Of a DNA stretch of 11,641 bases, positions 1 through 9,464 are shown in pieces. The notes below the pieces were generated by a model. That model was not told the origin of the DNA. It ran no database searches and was given only the letters and a program-made list of their open reading frames with translations. Source of the stretch: Steroidobacteraceae bacterium (GTDB lineage Bacteria; Pseudomonadota; Gammaproteobacteria; Steroidobacterales; Steroidobacteraceae); NCBI GenBank assembly GCA_013044085.1, contig JABEVI010000157.1, forward strand, positions 1 through 11,641. Direction: 5' to 3'. A program made the position numbers and the translations under genes. Each line of letters begins with the position of its first letter. The stretch's first letter is position 1.

Positions 1-863
1 AGGCGGCGCGCCGCCTGCGTCTCGGAGCGGCCATTGCGCTCGAAGCCCAGCGTGTAGGTGTGCGGACGATCGAGGTAGTACGTGGTCAAAGCCGAGTCGA
101 TGCCGCCGCTCAGGAACACGCCGACCGGCACATCGGACAAAGTATGGGCCGGCACGATTTCGTGCAGCAGACTGTCCAGCCTGCCGAGGGTCTCCTCCTC
201 GTCGCGCATCCGCAGCGCGGCCGACGGATGCCACCAGCGCTCTATGAGGATCTCGCCGTCCTCGAACACCAGTCGATGCCCCGCCGGCAATTTAGCGATG
301 CCCCGGTAGATCGTCTTCGGCGCAGGAACGTAGCCGTACGAGAGGTAATCGCGGACCGCGCTGCGATCGACCTCGGGCCTGCCGAGAGGCAGCAACGCCT
401 TCAATTCCGAGGCAAAGGCGATGCCGTCGGGCAACGGACGATAGTAAAGAGGCTTGATCCCGAGCCGGTCACGCGCAAGCAGCAAGCGGCGCCGTTCGCC
501 GTCCCACAGCGCGAAGGCGAACATGCCGATCAATCGCTCGAGCGCCGAATCCCCATCGCGCGCCAGCAGGCGCAACAGCACTTCCGTGTCACCCGTCGAA
601 CGCCACGGACCGGGCAGTCCGGCACGCAAAGCCTCGTGGTTATACAACTCGCCATTATAGGTGATTACGTGGCGCCCGTGGACCATCGGCTGCCGGGCAG
701 CCTCGGAAAGATCCTGGATCGACAGACGGCGGTGCGCGAACGCGGCGCCCGGTTCAGCGTACACGCCCTCCCCGTCCGGGCCGCGGTGACGCAGCCGCAC
801 AGCCATTTGCGCGACCGCCTGCGCACTCGCCTCACCGCCGATGATGCCCACGATCCCACACAT
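1..863 (-). CDS. asnB: Asparagine synthase (glutamine-hydrolysing), N-terminal part, truncated by the window edge
   Basis: The reading frame starts at the ATG complementary to 861-863 and runs open through base 1, giving about 287 residues without a stop. The protein begins MCGIVGII, so Cys2 becomes the N-terminal nucleophile of a class II glutamine amidotransferase after Met removal. NGELYN follows near residues 70-75, and a TGDTEV segment supplies the usual glutamine-binding aspartate. The second domain opens with the PP-loop SGGIDS near residue 248, which binds ATP for beta-aspartyl-AMP formation. Family members are about 500-650 residues, so roughly half is missing. The expected reaction is aspartate + glutamine + ATP to asparagine + glutamate in the cytoplasm. 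Paralogues of this family also amidate surface polysaccharides or secondary metabolites, and the unseen C-terminal half and neighbours would decide this. No Shine-Dalgarno sequence precedes the ATG. Confidence 0.92.
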   Translation of the reverse strand, partial: MCGIVGIIGGEASAQAVAQMAVRLRHRGPDGEGVYAEPGAAFAHRRLSIQDLSEAARQPMVHGRHVITYNGELYNHEALRAGLPGPWRSTGDTEVLLRLLARDGDSALERLIGMFAFALWDGERRRLLLARDRLGIKPLYYRPLPDGIAFASELKALLPLGRPEVDRSAVRDYLSYGYVPAPKTIYRGIAKLPAGHRLVFEDGEILIERWWHPSAALRMRDEEETLGRLDSLLHEIVPAHTLSDVPVGVFLSGGIDSALTTYYLDRPHTYTLGFERNGRSETQAARR

Positions 864-870
864 GGGGCGC

Positions 871-876
871 AGTCTA
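871..876 (-). promoter_or_regulatory. Candidate -10 element of asnB, leaderless geometry
   Basis: On the minus strand the start region reads GCTAGACT-GCGCCCC-ATG. TAGACT matches the sigma-70 -10 consensus at 4 of 6 positions and ends 7 bases before the ATG, so transcription would start at or next to the start codon. No recognisable -35 lies 16-18 bases upstream. The absence of any GGAG-like sequence before the ATG supports a leaderless message. This is inference from spacing only. Confidence 0.35.
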
Positions 877-901
877 GCGCGGCGGCACGGCCGGCGCCCC
901 T

Positions 902-923
902 GGCGAAGCGGCTGCGCTTCGTT
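902..923. promoter_or_regulatory. Perfect 7-bp hairpin / inverted repeat between divergent genes
   Basis: CGAAGCG (904-910) and CGCTTCG (915-921) are exact inverted copies around a GCTG loop, and two G-T wobbles extend the stem by two pairs. It lies 40 bases upstream of the asnB start and 27 bases upstream of the start at 951. It could be an operator or a 5'-leader hairpin. Only three T residues follow on the plus strand, which is weak for an intrinsic terminator. Confidence 0.4.
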
Positions 924-950
924 TAGGGTGCGCCTTGGAGTCGATGCACC

Positions 951-1655
951 ATGGAAACACCCGCCGACCAACGCCTGCTCGAACTGCTCGAGAAATGGCT
1001 TGCCAGCCTGGATCTGCACCTCGAGTACACGGCGCTCGACGAGCCGCATTACTGGCAGGCGCAAGCCTGGGTCGAGCACCAGCGCCCGAGCCGCTGGATC
1101 CTGGAACTCGCGAAGCAGAAAGTGCTCGCGCTGCGCACACAACTCACCGAGCGCATCGCCGCGGGGGACGAGCGCTTCTCCGACGCAATCGAGTTGACGA
1201 TATTTCTCGCCAACCTCGTCGGCTCGCAACATATCGAACGCTTCATACCGCTCGCCGAGAAACCGGCGGAGCGCGCGCAACCGCAGCCGCCGCAGACGCC
1301 GAGCGATTCCTCGACCCAGACCCGGGAAATGCCGAAATACCTCGCGGCGCAGGCGCACACCCCGGCACCGGCCGGCGATAGCCGGGTGGCGCGGGCCGAA
1401 CGTAAACCGGCGCCCGTGGCGAAGTCGCGCGCGAAGCCGCAACCGCAACCCCAACCCCAACCGCAGCCAACGACGACGAACCCGGCGCAGGATCAGGTAC
1501 TCGCCGATGCCGAACGCCTCATCCAGTGGGGCCGCAAATGGTATGAACTGCCGGAACTGATCGCGCGCATGGCCGATCGACCGCCGCTGCCGGAGGTACG
1601 ACGCATCCTGAAGGAGAACAAGTCGCTCATCGAACGCAAGGCCCACGGCGAATGA
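951..1655 (+). CDS. Hypothetical protein with a proline-glutamine linker
   Basis: I do not recognise this 234-residue protein. It has no signal peptide and no membrane segment, so it is probably cytoplasmic. Three regions are visible. Residues 1-105 form an acidic, largely helical domain rich in Leu, Trp and Glu (WLASLDLHLEYTALDEPHYW). Residues 106-183 are a disordered linker rich in Pro, Ala and Gln that includes five Pro-Gln repeats. Residues 184-232 are a charged helical tail containing LIQWGRKWYELPELIARM and ending KENKSLIERKAHGE. The ATG at 951 has GGAG at 937-940, about 10 bases upstream. The next gene begins within the stop codon, so the two are probably translated as a pair. Codon usage resembles the neighbours, so this looks like a resident gene. 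No function is claimed. Confidence 0.8.
   Translation: METPADQRLLELLEKWLASLDLHLEYTALDEPHYWQAQAWVEHQRPSRWILELAKQKVLALRTQLTERIAAGDERFSDAIELTIFLANLVGSQHIERFIPLAEKPAERAQPQPPQTPSDSSTQTREMPKYLAAQAHTPAPAGDSRVARAERKPAPVAKSRAKPQPQPQPQPQPTTTNPAQDQVLADAERLIQWGRKWYELPELIARMADRPPLPEVRRILKENKSLIERKAHGE
1437..1469 (+). repeat. Short hexanucleotide CCNCAA tandem repeat encoding Pro-Gln
   Basis: Five consecutive Pro-Gln dipeptides plus a final Pro (residues 163-173) are encoded by CCG/CCC/CCA and CAA/CAG codons. The third-base variation keeps the DNA repeat imperfect, which should make it fairly stable. It sits inside the disordered linker of the host protein, where a change of copy number would keep the frame. 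Confidence 0.75.
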
Positions 1656-2089
1656 GGAGCGGCACGAGCGCGGGTTTTGGGCGCCGTATCGCCGCGCTCA
1701 TCTATGACGGCATCGTGATCCTCGCGCCGCTGATCTTTTTCACGTGGGCGGTGGTCATGCTCGCGCATGGCCGGGCCATGCTGCGCGGCTCGGTCGGCCC
1801 CTGGGCCGATCTATATCACGCCGGCCTGTTCGCGATCATCGCCGGTTATTTCGTGCTCAACTGGGTGCACAGCGGCCAGACCGTCGGCATGCGCGCCTGG
1901 AGGCTGCATGCCATCGACTTGAGCGGCCGGCGACCGAGCATGAAAGCGGCAATCTCCCGATTCTTCTGGTCCATGCTCGCCTGGATGCCGGCGGGGCTCG
2001 GCGTGCTCTGGCTGTATCTCGATCCGGAGCGTATCGCGCTGCAGGACCGGCTTTCCGACACCCGCATCGTCTATCTACCGGGTTCTTGA
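1652..2089 (+). CDS. RDD-family small integral membrane protein
   Basis: The protein is 145 residues long, the usual size for a stand-alone RDD domain. The three name-giving residues are visible: Arg11/Arg12 in FGRRIAALIYDG, Asp19 in the first membrane helix, and Asp132 in LQDRLSDTRIV. Membrane segments fall at about 15-38, 55-71 and 104-123. The SGQTVGMRAWRLHAID stretch after helix 2 is typical of the family. Some RDD proteins are reported as ion antiporters or stress-related membrane proteins, but no substrate can be read here. The start overlaps the upstream stop as ATGA, which implies co-transcription and translational coupling with the 234-residue protein. The 3' end overlaps the end of lptG by 15 bases on the opposite strand. 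Confidence 0.88.
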   Translation: MRSGTSAGFGRRIAALIYDGIVILAPLIFFTWAVVMLAHGRAMLRGSVGPWADLYHAGLFAIIAGYFVLNWVHSGQTVGMRAWRLHAIDLSGRRPSMKAAISRFFWSMLAWMPAGLGVLWLYLDPERIALQDRLSDTRIVYLPGS

Positions 2090-3142
2090 AATCGCGACGA
2101 GGGTGCCGAACCCGACCACCGTGGTCGGCAGCCAGCCGACGAGAACCGGGTTCAGACCGTACAACTGCCCGCCCTTCTCGCCGATGCCGTTGATCACGAA
2201 GAAGACGACGCCGAGCAGCACGCCGAAAACCGTGCGCGTGCCGGCACCGGTCGTGCGCAGGGGCCCGAAAACGAACGGCAGCGCGAGCAACGTGACGACG
2301 ATGACGGCGAAGATACGCGCGATCCTCGACCAGAAACCGATCTCGTAGGGCGCGGCCTGCAGGTGGTTGTGCCGCAGGTGCGCGATGTAGCCGGCAAGGC
2401 CGCGCAGCGTCAGCAGATCCGGATCGGTGGCGGCGAGCCCGAGAAAGTCCGGATTGATCTTCGAGCGGATCGTCACGCGGCGCGTCCGGGTGCCGACGAC
2501 GCGGTCATGGCCGAAGGTGGTCGTACGCACGTTCTCCAGCATCCAATGACCCGGGTCCGCGACCGAAATCCTCTCAGCCGTCTGGATCGAGCGCAGACGG
2601 CCCGCACCGTCGAGTTCGAACAGCGAAGCGCCGCCGAAGGCCTGACCGATCTCGCCGGTGCGCAGGCGCAAGATCAGGTTGCCCTCCTTGATCCAGGCAC
2701 TCGCACGGCCTGCGAAACTCACGCCCGCGAGCCGGCTGGTGGTCTTCTGCGTCTGCGCGAACTGTGCCAGCGGCGGCGCCGCATACTCGCCGATCAGGTA
2801 CATGGAGAGCGCGAGCGTCGCGCCGGCCAGTCCCACCGGCCAGGCGACGCGCCACACCGACACGCCCGAAGCGCGCGAGACCACCAGTTCGCTGCCGGAT
2901 GCGAGATTGCCAAGGCCCATCAGGGAGCCGATCAGCGCGCCGATCGGCAACAGTTCGAAACATTGCTGAGGCAAATTCAGCAAGGTGTAGGCAAATGCAT
3001 CCACCGTCGTGTAGTTGCCGACGCCGATGTCGCCTTGCTCGCTGATGAACAAGAACAGCGCCGCGAGCGTGAGCAACACGCTCATCGCAAGACAGGTGTA
3101 CCAGATCACCGCGCGGTACAGATAACGGTCAAGCGTGTTCAT
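2075..3142 (-). CDS. lptG: LPS export ABC transporter permease LptG
   Basis: LptG is one of two permease subunits of the LptB2FG transporter, which pulls lipopolysaccharide out of the inner membrane and feeds it onto the LptC/LptA bridge. The 355-residue length fits the YjgP/YjgQ family. Three N-terminal helices (about 13-34, 57-80, 98-118) precede a periplasmic beta-jellyroll (about 120-265), and three C-terminal helices follow (275-294, 304-322, 332-351). MNTLDRYLYRAV and GSELVVSRASGVS are characteristic; the latter is the cytoplasmic coupling region that contacts LptB. I chose the ATG at 3142 because GGAG precedes it by 6 bases and it overlaps the lptF stop as ATGA. A longer frame reading back into lptF adds 45 residues unlike LptG and is rejected. 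LptB is not in the window. Confidence 0.96.
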   Translation of the reverse strand: MNTLDRYLYRAVIWYTCLAMSVLLTLAALFLFISEQGDIGVGNYTTVDAFAYTLLNLPQQCFELLPIGALIGSLMGLGNLASGSELVVSRASGVSVWRVAWPVGLAGATLALSMYLIGEYAAPPLAQFAQTQKTTSRLAGVSFAGRASAWIKEGNLILRLRTGEIGQAFGGASLFELDGAGRLRSIQTAERISVADPGHWMLENVRTTTFGHDRVVGTRTRRVTIRSKINPDFLGLAATDPDLLTLRGLAGYIAHLRHNHLQAAPYEIGFWSRIARIFAVIVVTLLALPFVFGPLRTTGAGTRTVFGVLLGVVFFVINGIGEKGGQLYGLNPVLVGWLPTTVVGFGTLVAISRTR

Positions 3143-4236
3143 GAATGCTCCGCAAGCGCCCGCTGCAGTAATTTCGGCGGCGATTGCTTCCACAGCAGAT
3201 ACAGGCCGAGACCGAGAGCGATGGCGTGAATCCACCAGACCCCGAGCCAGGGACTGAGCTTGCCCCGCTCCAGCCAAACTTTGGCGAGCGCCAGCAGATT
3301 CGAGTACACGAAAAATACCACGATCGCGACGCCGACGCGCATGTAACGGCCCTGGCGCGGCCGCAGACGCGACAACGGCAGGGCGATCAGGGTCAGCAAC
3401 AGGACCATGATGGGCGCCGAACTGCGAAATTGCAGCTGCGCGATGTCGCTCGGCGCGAGCGAACCGAGCAACTCGAGCGTCGGCTTCGTGTCCGGATCGT
3501 TGGTGCCGGCGATTCCCGGCGGCGCCGCGATTGGAATGCCGTGTTCCCGGAAGCGGATGACCCGAAAATCACTGCGCCCGGGCACGCCTTCGTAGCGGCG
3601 CCCATCGTAGAGCGTGACCTGGTGCATGCCGCCGGCACCGACCTGCGTATAGGTGGCGGTTTTGGCGACCGCGACTTCGACGCGCCCGGATGCCGACTCG
3701 CGCTGCAGGAAGACGTCGTGCAGCACGCCGTTCGGGTCGATGCGCTCGGCATAGAAAACCGCATTGCCGCCGGCAAACGAGCGGAAGCGGCCGGCGTCGA
3801 GCTGACCGAAGCGGGCCTCCTTCAGCGCCGCCTGCCGCAACAATTGCGACTGGTGGTCCGCGCGTGGCACCTGGAAGAACGTGAGCCATCCCAGGCCGAC
3901 GGCGATCAGCGTCGAGAACGCGAACAACGGCACGAGCAGCCGCGTCGGGCTGAAGCCGCAGGCCTGCAACGCGGCCATCTCGCTGTCGTGGTAGAGCCGG
4001 CCGAGCGCCAGCACGATCGACAGCAGTAGACCGACCGGCACCACGACCGAGAGATTCATGATCGCCCCCAGCGCGATCAGGTCGAGCACGACGTGACTGT
4101 CGAAATGATTGTCCGCGGCCTGGCCGAGAACCCGTGAGAGCTGATTGGCGAGCAGGATGGCAACCAGCACACCGGTGACCGCGAGCCAGGTTTGCACGAC
4201 CTCGCGCAAGACGTACCGCTGTACGGTCCATTTCAT
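3139..4236 (-). CDS. lptF: LPS export ABC transporter permease LptF
   Basis: LptF is the partner permease of LptG in the lipopolysaccharide extraction machine. The protein is 365 residues, normal for the family. It opens MKWTVQRYVLREVVQTWLAV, and helix 1 continues into ANQLSRVLGQAAD, a conserved LptF stretch. Helices lie at about 12-36, 55-80 and 97-120; a periplasmic beta-rich domain at about 125-270; and helices at 273-290, 299-318 and 329-348. The coupling segment is DSEMAALQACGFSPTRLL (about 84-101). The ATG at 4236 is preferred over one nine codons upstream because it gives the expected N-terminus and lies 7 bases after a -10-like sequence. There is no strong Shine-Dalgarno site. lptF is divergent from pepA. 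Confidence 0.96.
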   Translation of the reverse strand: MKWTVQRYVLREVVQTWLAVTGVLVAILLANQLSRVLGQAADNHFDSHVVLDLIALGAIMNLSVVVPVGLLLSIVLALGRLYHDSEMAALQACGFSPTRLLVPLFAFSTLIAVGLGWLTFFQVPRADHQSQLLRQAALKEARFGQLDAGRFRSFAGGNAVFYAERIDPNGVLHDVFLQRESASGRVEVAVAKTATYTQVGAGGMHQVTLYDGRRYEGVPGRSDFRVIRFREHGIPIAAPPGIAGTNDPDTKPTLELLGSLAPSDIAQLQFRSSAPIMVLLLTLIALPLSRLRPRQGRYMRVGVAIVVFFVYSNLLALAKVWLERGKLSPWLGVWWIHAIALGLGLYLLWKQSPPKLLQRALAEHS

Positions 4237-4243
4237 GCGCGGC

Positions 4244-4249
4244 AGCTTA
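4244..4249 (-). promoter_or_regulatory. Candidate -10 element close to the lptF start
   Basis: On the minus strand the start region reads TGCTAAGCT-GCCGCGC-ATG. TAAGCT matches the -10 consensus at only 3 of 6 positions, but it has an extended-10-like TGC in front and ends 7 bases before the ATG. That is the same geometry as at asnB and valS. No good -35 is seen. A promoter farther upstream in the A+T-rich patch at 4301-4330 is an equally reasonable alternative. Confidence 0.27.
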
Positions 4250-4273
4250 GCAAAAGCCCGCACCGGCCGAGGG

Positions 4274-4301
4274 ACCGATACGGACTGCGCGTCCGATCGG
4301 T
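4274..4301. promoter_or_regulatory. Imperfect inverted repeat in the pepA/lptF divergent promoter region
   Basis: The left arm is ACCGAT-a-CGGAC (4274-4285) and the right arm GTCCG-ATCGGT (4291-4301). They pair at 11 positions around a TGCGC loop, with a single bulged A at 4280. The repeat adjoins the A+T-rich patch where promoters for both genes are likely. It could be a repressor or activator operator, or a hairpin in the lptFG leader. It is followed by A+T-rich sequence but no T run, so an intrinsic terminator is unlikely. Confidence 0.45.
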
Positions 4302-4309
4302 TAAACTAT

Positions 4310-4338
4310 TTGACTAAAATTTGCCAAGAAGCGATGGT
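4310..4338 (+). promoter_or_regulatory. Candidate sigma-70 promoter for the pepA operon
   Basis: TTGACT at 4310-4315 matches the -35 consensus at 5 of 6 positions. With a 17-base spacer the -10 would be GATGGT (4333-4338), matching only 3 of 6. The start would fall near 4345, leaving a leader of about 55 bases that contains GAGGA at 4388-4392 just before pepA. The surrounding A+T content is far above the local level. The weak -10 keeps confidence low. Confidence 0.3.
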
Positions 4339-4398
4339 GGCGACAAATTGCCGGCGATGATGACTGCGACGCCCCGGCTCAAAACATGAGGATCAGCC

Positions 4399-5895
4399 AT
4401 GGAATTCAAAGCGATCGTCGATCCACGCACGCGCAAGGACGGCGCCTGCTCGATCATCGGTGTCCACGAGGACGGCAGCCTCGGCGAACCGACCGGGCGC
4501 ATCGACGCGCGCCTCGGCGGCCTTGCCGCGAGGCTGCACGCGGCGCACGATTTTTCCGGAAAATTGGCCGAAACGATGCTGCTTGCCCACCCCTCGGAAG
4601 CGCCGGGAGCGCGCGTGTTGCTCGTCGGCCTCGGCGCGAAGGGCAAGTTCGGTCGCAAGCAGTACCGCAAGGCGGTGCAGGCCGCCGCGCAGGGTGTCCT
4701 GAAGACCGGGGCGGGCGAAGCGGTGCTGCACCTTGCGCCTGATCCGGATTCGGGCCTCGACGATTACGCGCGGGGGCGCATCGTCGCCGAGGTGTTCTGC
4801 GGGCAACTCTACCGGATTCCGGATCTGAAGACCGGCCCGAAGCCGAAGCCGGTGCGGCTGCACGCCGTGCACCTCGCCACCGCCGACGCGCGCGCTTCGA
4901 AGCACGCGCAGCAGGGCTTGGACGATGGTGTGGCCCTCGCCGAGGGTGTCGCCTTCTCCCGGGACCTCGCGAATTTGCCGCCGAACGTGTGTACGCCGAC
5001 CTACCTCGGCGCACAGGCGCTCGCGCTCGGCAAGCGATTCGCATCCATCAAGGTAAGCGTGCTCGGCGAGCGCCAGATCAAGAAACTCAAAATGGGGGCG
5101 TTTCTCGCGGTGGCCCGCGGCTCCACCGAGCCGCCGCGGCTGATCGTGTGCGAGTACCGGGGCGCCGGCCGGACGAGCGCGCCGGTCTGTCTGGTCGGCA
5201 AGGGGATCACCTTCGATTCCGGCGGCATCTCGTTGAAGGATCCGCCGGCCATGGACGAGATGAAGTTCGACATGAGCGGCGCGGCGAGCGTACTCGGCGC
5301 ATTGCGGGCGGTCGCCCGCCTGCGCCTGCCGATCAACCTCGTCGCGATCGTCGCGACCTGCGAGAACATGCCGGCCGGCAACGCCGTCAAACCGGCGGAC
5401 ATCGTCACCTCGATGTCCGGACAAACCGTGGAGGTGCTCAACACCGATGCCGAGGGACGACTGATCCTCTGCGACGCGATCACCTACAGCCGGCGCTTCA
5501 AGCCGGCGGCCGTGATCGACGTCGCGACACTCACGGGCGCCTGCGTGATCGCGCTCGGCAACCACATGAGCGGCCTGATGAGCAATGACGAGGCGCTCGC
5601 CGCGCAAGTCGCCGCGGCGGGCCTGCGTGCCGACGATCGCGCCTGGCGCATGCCGATCGGCGAGGAATACGTCGAACAACTGAAGAGCAACTTCGCGGAC
5701 CTCGCCAACGTCGGCGGGCGCGAGGGTGGTGCATGCACCGCCGCGGCGTTCCTGTCGAAGTTCGCCTCCGGCCTGAAATGGGCGCACCTCGACGTCGCCG
5801 GCACCGCGTGGCTCGGCGGAGCACAGAAGGGAAGCACCGGCCGACCGGTACCCTTGTTGGTCGATTTCCTGATCGAGCGCGCGCGCGGAAAATGA
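4399..5895 (+). CDS. pepA: Leucyl (cytosol) aminopeptidase, M17 family
   Basis: This two-metal exopeptidase removes N-terminal residues, especially Leu, from peptides in the cytoplasm. In E. coli the same protein also binds DNA in XerCD recombination at cer and in carAB control. The 498-residue length matches the family (E. coli 503). The metal ligands are all present: Lys268 and Asp273 in VGKGITFDSGG, Asp291 in KFDMSG, and Asp350 and Glu352 in the signature NTDAEGRL (348-355). Catalytic Lys280 and Arg354 are intact, and each position is two below the E. coli number. The N-terminal third is the variable macro-like domain. The ATG at 4399 has GAGGA ending 6 bases upstream. It heads a tight gene run, with holC starting 4 bases after its stop. 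Confidence 0.97.
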   Translation: MEFKAIVDPRTRKDGACSIIGVHEDGSLGEPTGRIDARLGGLAARLHAAHDFSGKLAETMLLAHPSEAPGARVLLVGLGAKGKFGRKQYRKAVQAAAQGVLKTGAGEAVLHLAPDPDSGLDDYARGRIVAEVFCGQLYRIPDLKTGPKPKPVRLHAVHLATADARASKHAQQGLDDGVALAEGVAFSRDLANLPPNVCTPTYLGAQALALGKRFASIKVSVLGERQIKKLKMGAFLAVARGSTEPPRLIVCEYRGAGRTSAPVCLVGKGITFDSGGISLKDPPAMDEMKFDMSGAASVLGALRAVARLRLPINLVAIVATCENMPAGNAVKPADIVTSMSGQTVEVLNTDAEGRLILCDAITYSRRFKPAAVIDVATLTGACVIALGNHMSGLMSNDEALAAQVAAAGLRADDRAWRMPIGEEYVEQLKSNFADLANVGGREGGACTAAAFLSKFASGLKWAHLDVAGTAWLGGAQKGSTGRPVPLLVDFLIERARGK

Positions 5896-5899
5896 CCGG

Positions 5900-6364
5900 A
5901 TGACCGAACGGGTCGATTTCTACGTGCTCCGCAGCGCCGCCGGACGGCAGCGCTGGAGCTTTGCCTGCCGGCTGGCCGAAAAGATCCAGCTGCGCGATCT
6001 GCGTGCCGTCATCCTCGCCGCAACGGATGAGGACGCCCGGGAACTCGACACCCTCCTCTGGACGTTCAGCGACCGCTCGTTCGTTCCCCATGCGCTTTGC
6101 GGCGCCGACGGCGCCGCCGATCCGGCCACGCCGGTGCACTTGACCGCCAACGCCGAGCTCGCGCCGACGGCCGACGTTCTGCTGAACCTGAGCGACCGCA
6201 TGCCGCCGGGGACCGAACGTTTCGCCCGCATCGCCGAGATAGTGGACGGCGATGAGGGGACACGAACCCGGGCTCGCGAGCGCTTCAAGGCCTACCGGGA
6301 GATGCGTGTGCCGGTGCAGACCCACATGCTGGGCGACGGCGACGGTGGCGGCGAGGACGGTTGA
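5900..6364 (+). CDS. holC: DNA polymerase III subunit chi
   Basis: Chi is the clamp-loader accessory subunit that links the replicase to single-stranded DNA-binding protein and pairs with psi (HolD). The 154-residue protein aligns with E. coli chi (147 residues) at landmarks I recognise: VDFYVL at the start, LDTLLWTFSDRSFVPHALCG (50-69) against the E. coli LDEALW...SFVPHNLAG, and ARERFKAYREM (125-135) against ARERYKAYR. The last dozen residues (GDGDGGGEDG) are a disordered acidic tail beyond the conserved fold. It follows pepA by 4 bases, and its stop abuts the next small gene, in keeping with the known pepA-holC-valS order. There is no holD in the window. Confidence 0.93.
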   Translation: MTERVDFYVLRSAAGRQRWSFACRLAEKIQLRDLRAVILAATDEDARELDTLLWTFSDRSFVPHALCGADGAADPATPVHLTANAELAPTADVLLNLSDRMPPGTERFARIAEIVDGDEGTRTRARERFKAYREMRVPVQTHMLGDGDGGGEDG

Positions 6365-6372
6365 GCGGCACG

Positions 6373-6657
6373 ATGCACGGTGACATCGACGACACGGGCG
6401 AAATCCCGATTTTGACGGATGCGGTCGTGATCGACGACCCGCAATCGCCGGCCGCCAGGGCCGGTTCGTTGCAGTCGGCGATCGTCAGCGAAATGCTCGA
6501 ACTCGCCGATTCCCTGCTTCATCGGGCGGCGAAGGACATCGAGGCCACGCTGTTCGAGAATGTCCTGGACCGTTTGCGTGAGCAGCTGCCGGAAATCGTC
6601 GAGCGCGTCCTGCGCGCCCAGTCCGCGGACCACGGGGATGGCGCCGGCGACGATTGA
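6373..6657 (+). CDS. Small acidic protein of unknown function between holC and valS
   Basis: The protein is 94 residues from the ATG at 6373. A TTG at 6361, overlapping the holC stop as TTGA, would add four residues (MSGT) and has GAGG 4 bases upstream, so the start is uncertain. Two parts are visible. An acidic N-terminus carries the motif GEIPILTDAVV (9-19). A charged helix-rich C-terminal part (about 33-82) contains MLELADSLLHRAAKDIE and LPEIVERVLR, and an Asp/Gly tail follows. There is no signal peptide or membrane segment. From memory, short proteins with an IPxLTDxV-like N-terminal motif occur next to holC in other proteobacteria, but I cannot confirm family membership. The position suggests a link with chi, possibly only through co-transcription. 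Confidence 0.72.
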   Translation: MHGDIDDTGEIPILTDAVVIDDPQSPAARAGSLQSAIVSEMLELADSLLHRAAKDIEATLFENVLDRLREQLPEIVERVLRAQSADHGDGAGDD

Positions 6658-6671
6658 GCGCCGGCTGCCGC

Positions 6672-6677
6672 TATAAT
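6672..6677 (+). promoter_or_regulatory. Consensus -10 hexamer 6 bases before the valS start
   Basis: TATAAT is a perfect -10 hexamer, followed by CGGCGG and then the valS ATG at 6684. With the usual 6-7 base discriminator, transcription would begin at the A of the ATG or one base after it, giving a leaderless mRNA. The -35 window (6648-6655) has no good match, and there is no properly spaced Shine-Dalgarno site. It would give valS and the downstream genes their own promoter inside the larger pepA run. Confidence 0.5.
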
Positions 6678-6683
6678 CGGCGG

Positions 6684-9460
<2,777 letters not shown>

Positions 9461-9464
<4 letters not shown>

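Noticed and set aside
60..926. Plus-strand frame opposite asnB (288 codons)
   Set aside because: The minus strand encodes clear asparagine synthase motifs across the same bases.
3143..3277. N-terminal extension of LptG by 45 residues
   Set aside because: The extension lies within lptF, is unlike LptG N-termini, and the internal ATG at 3142 has a good Shine-Dalgarno site and an ATGA overlap.
4237..4398. Possible small gene or RNA in the pepA/lptF gap
   Set aside because: Short frames here lack a start with a ribosome site or recognisable content. Promoters and an inverted repeat explain the gap better.
4393..5787. Long open frame antisense to pepA (464 codons)
   Set aside because: It mirrors the pepA codon pattern, and its composition (many Arg, His, Asp, Gly) is typical of a GC-rich shadow frame.
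6654..6683. TTG start giving ten extra residues on ValS
   Set aside because: The extra residues do not resemble ValS, while the ATG at 6684 gives the family-typical N-terminus.
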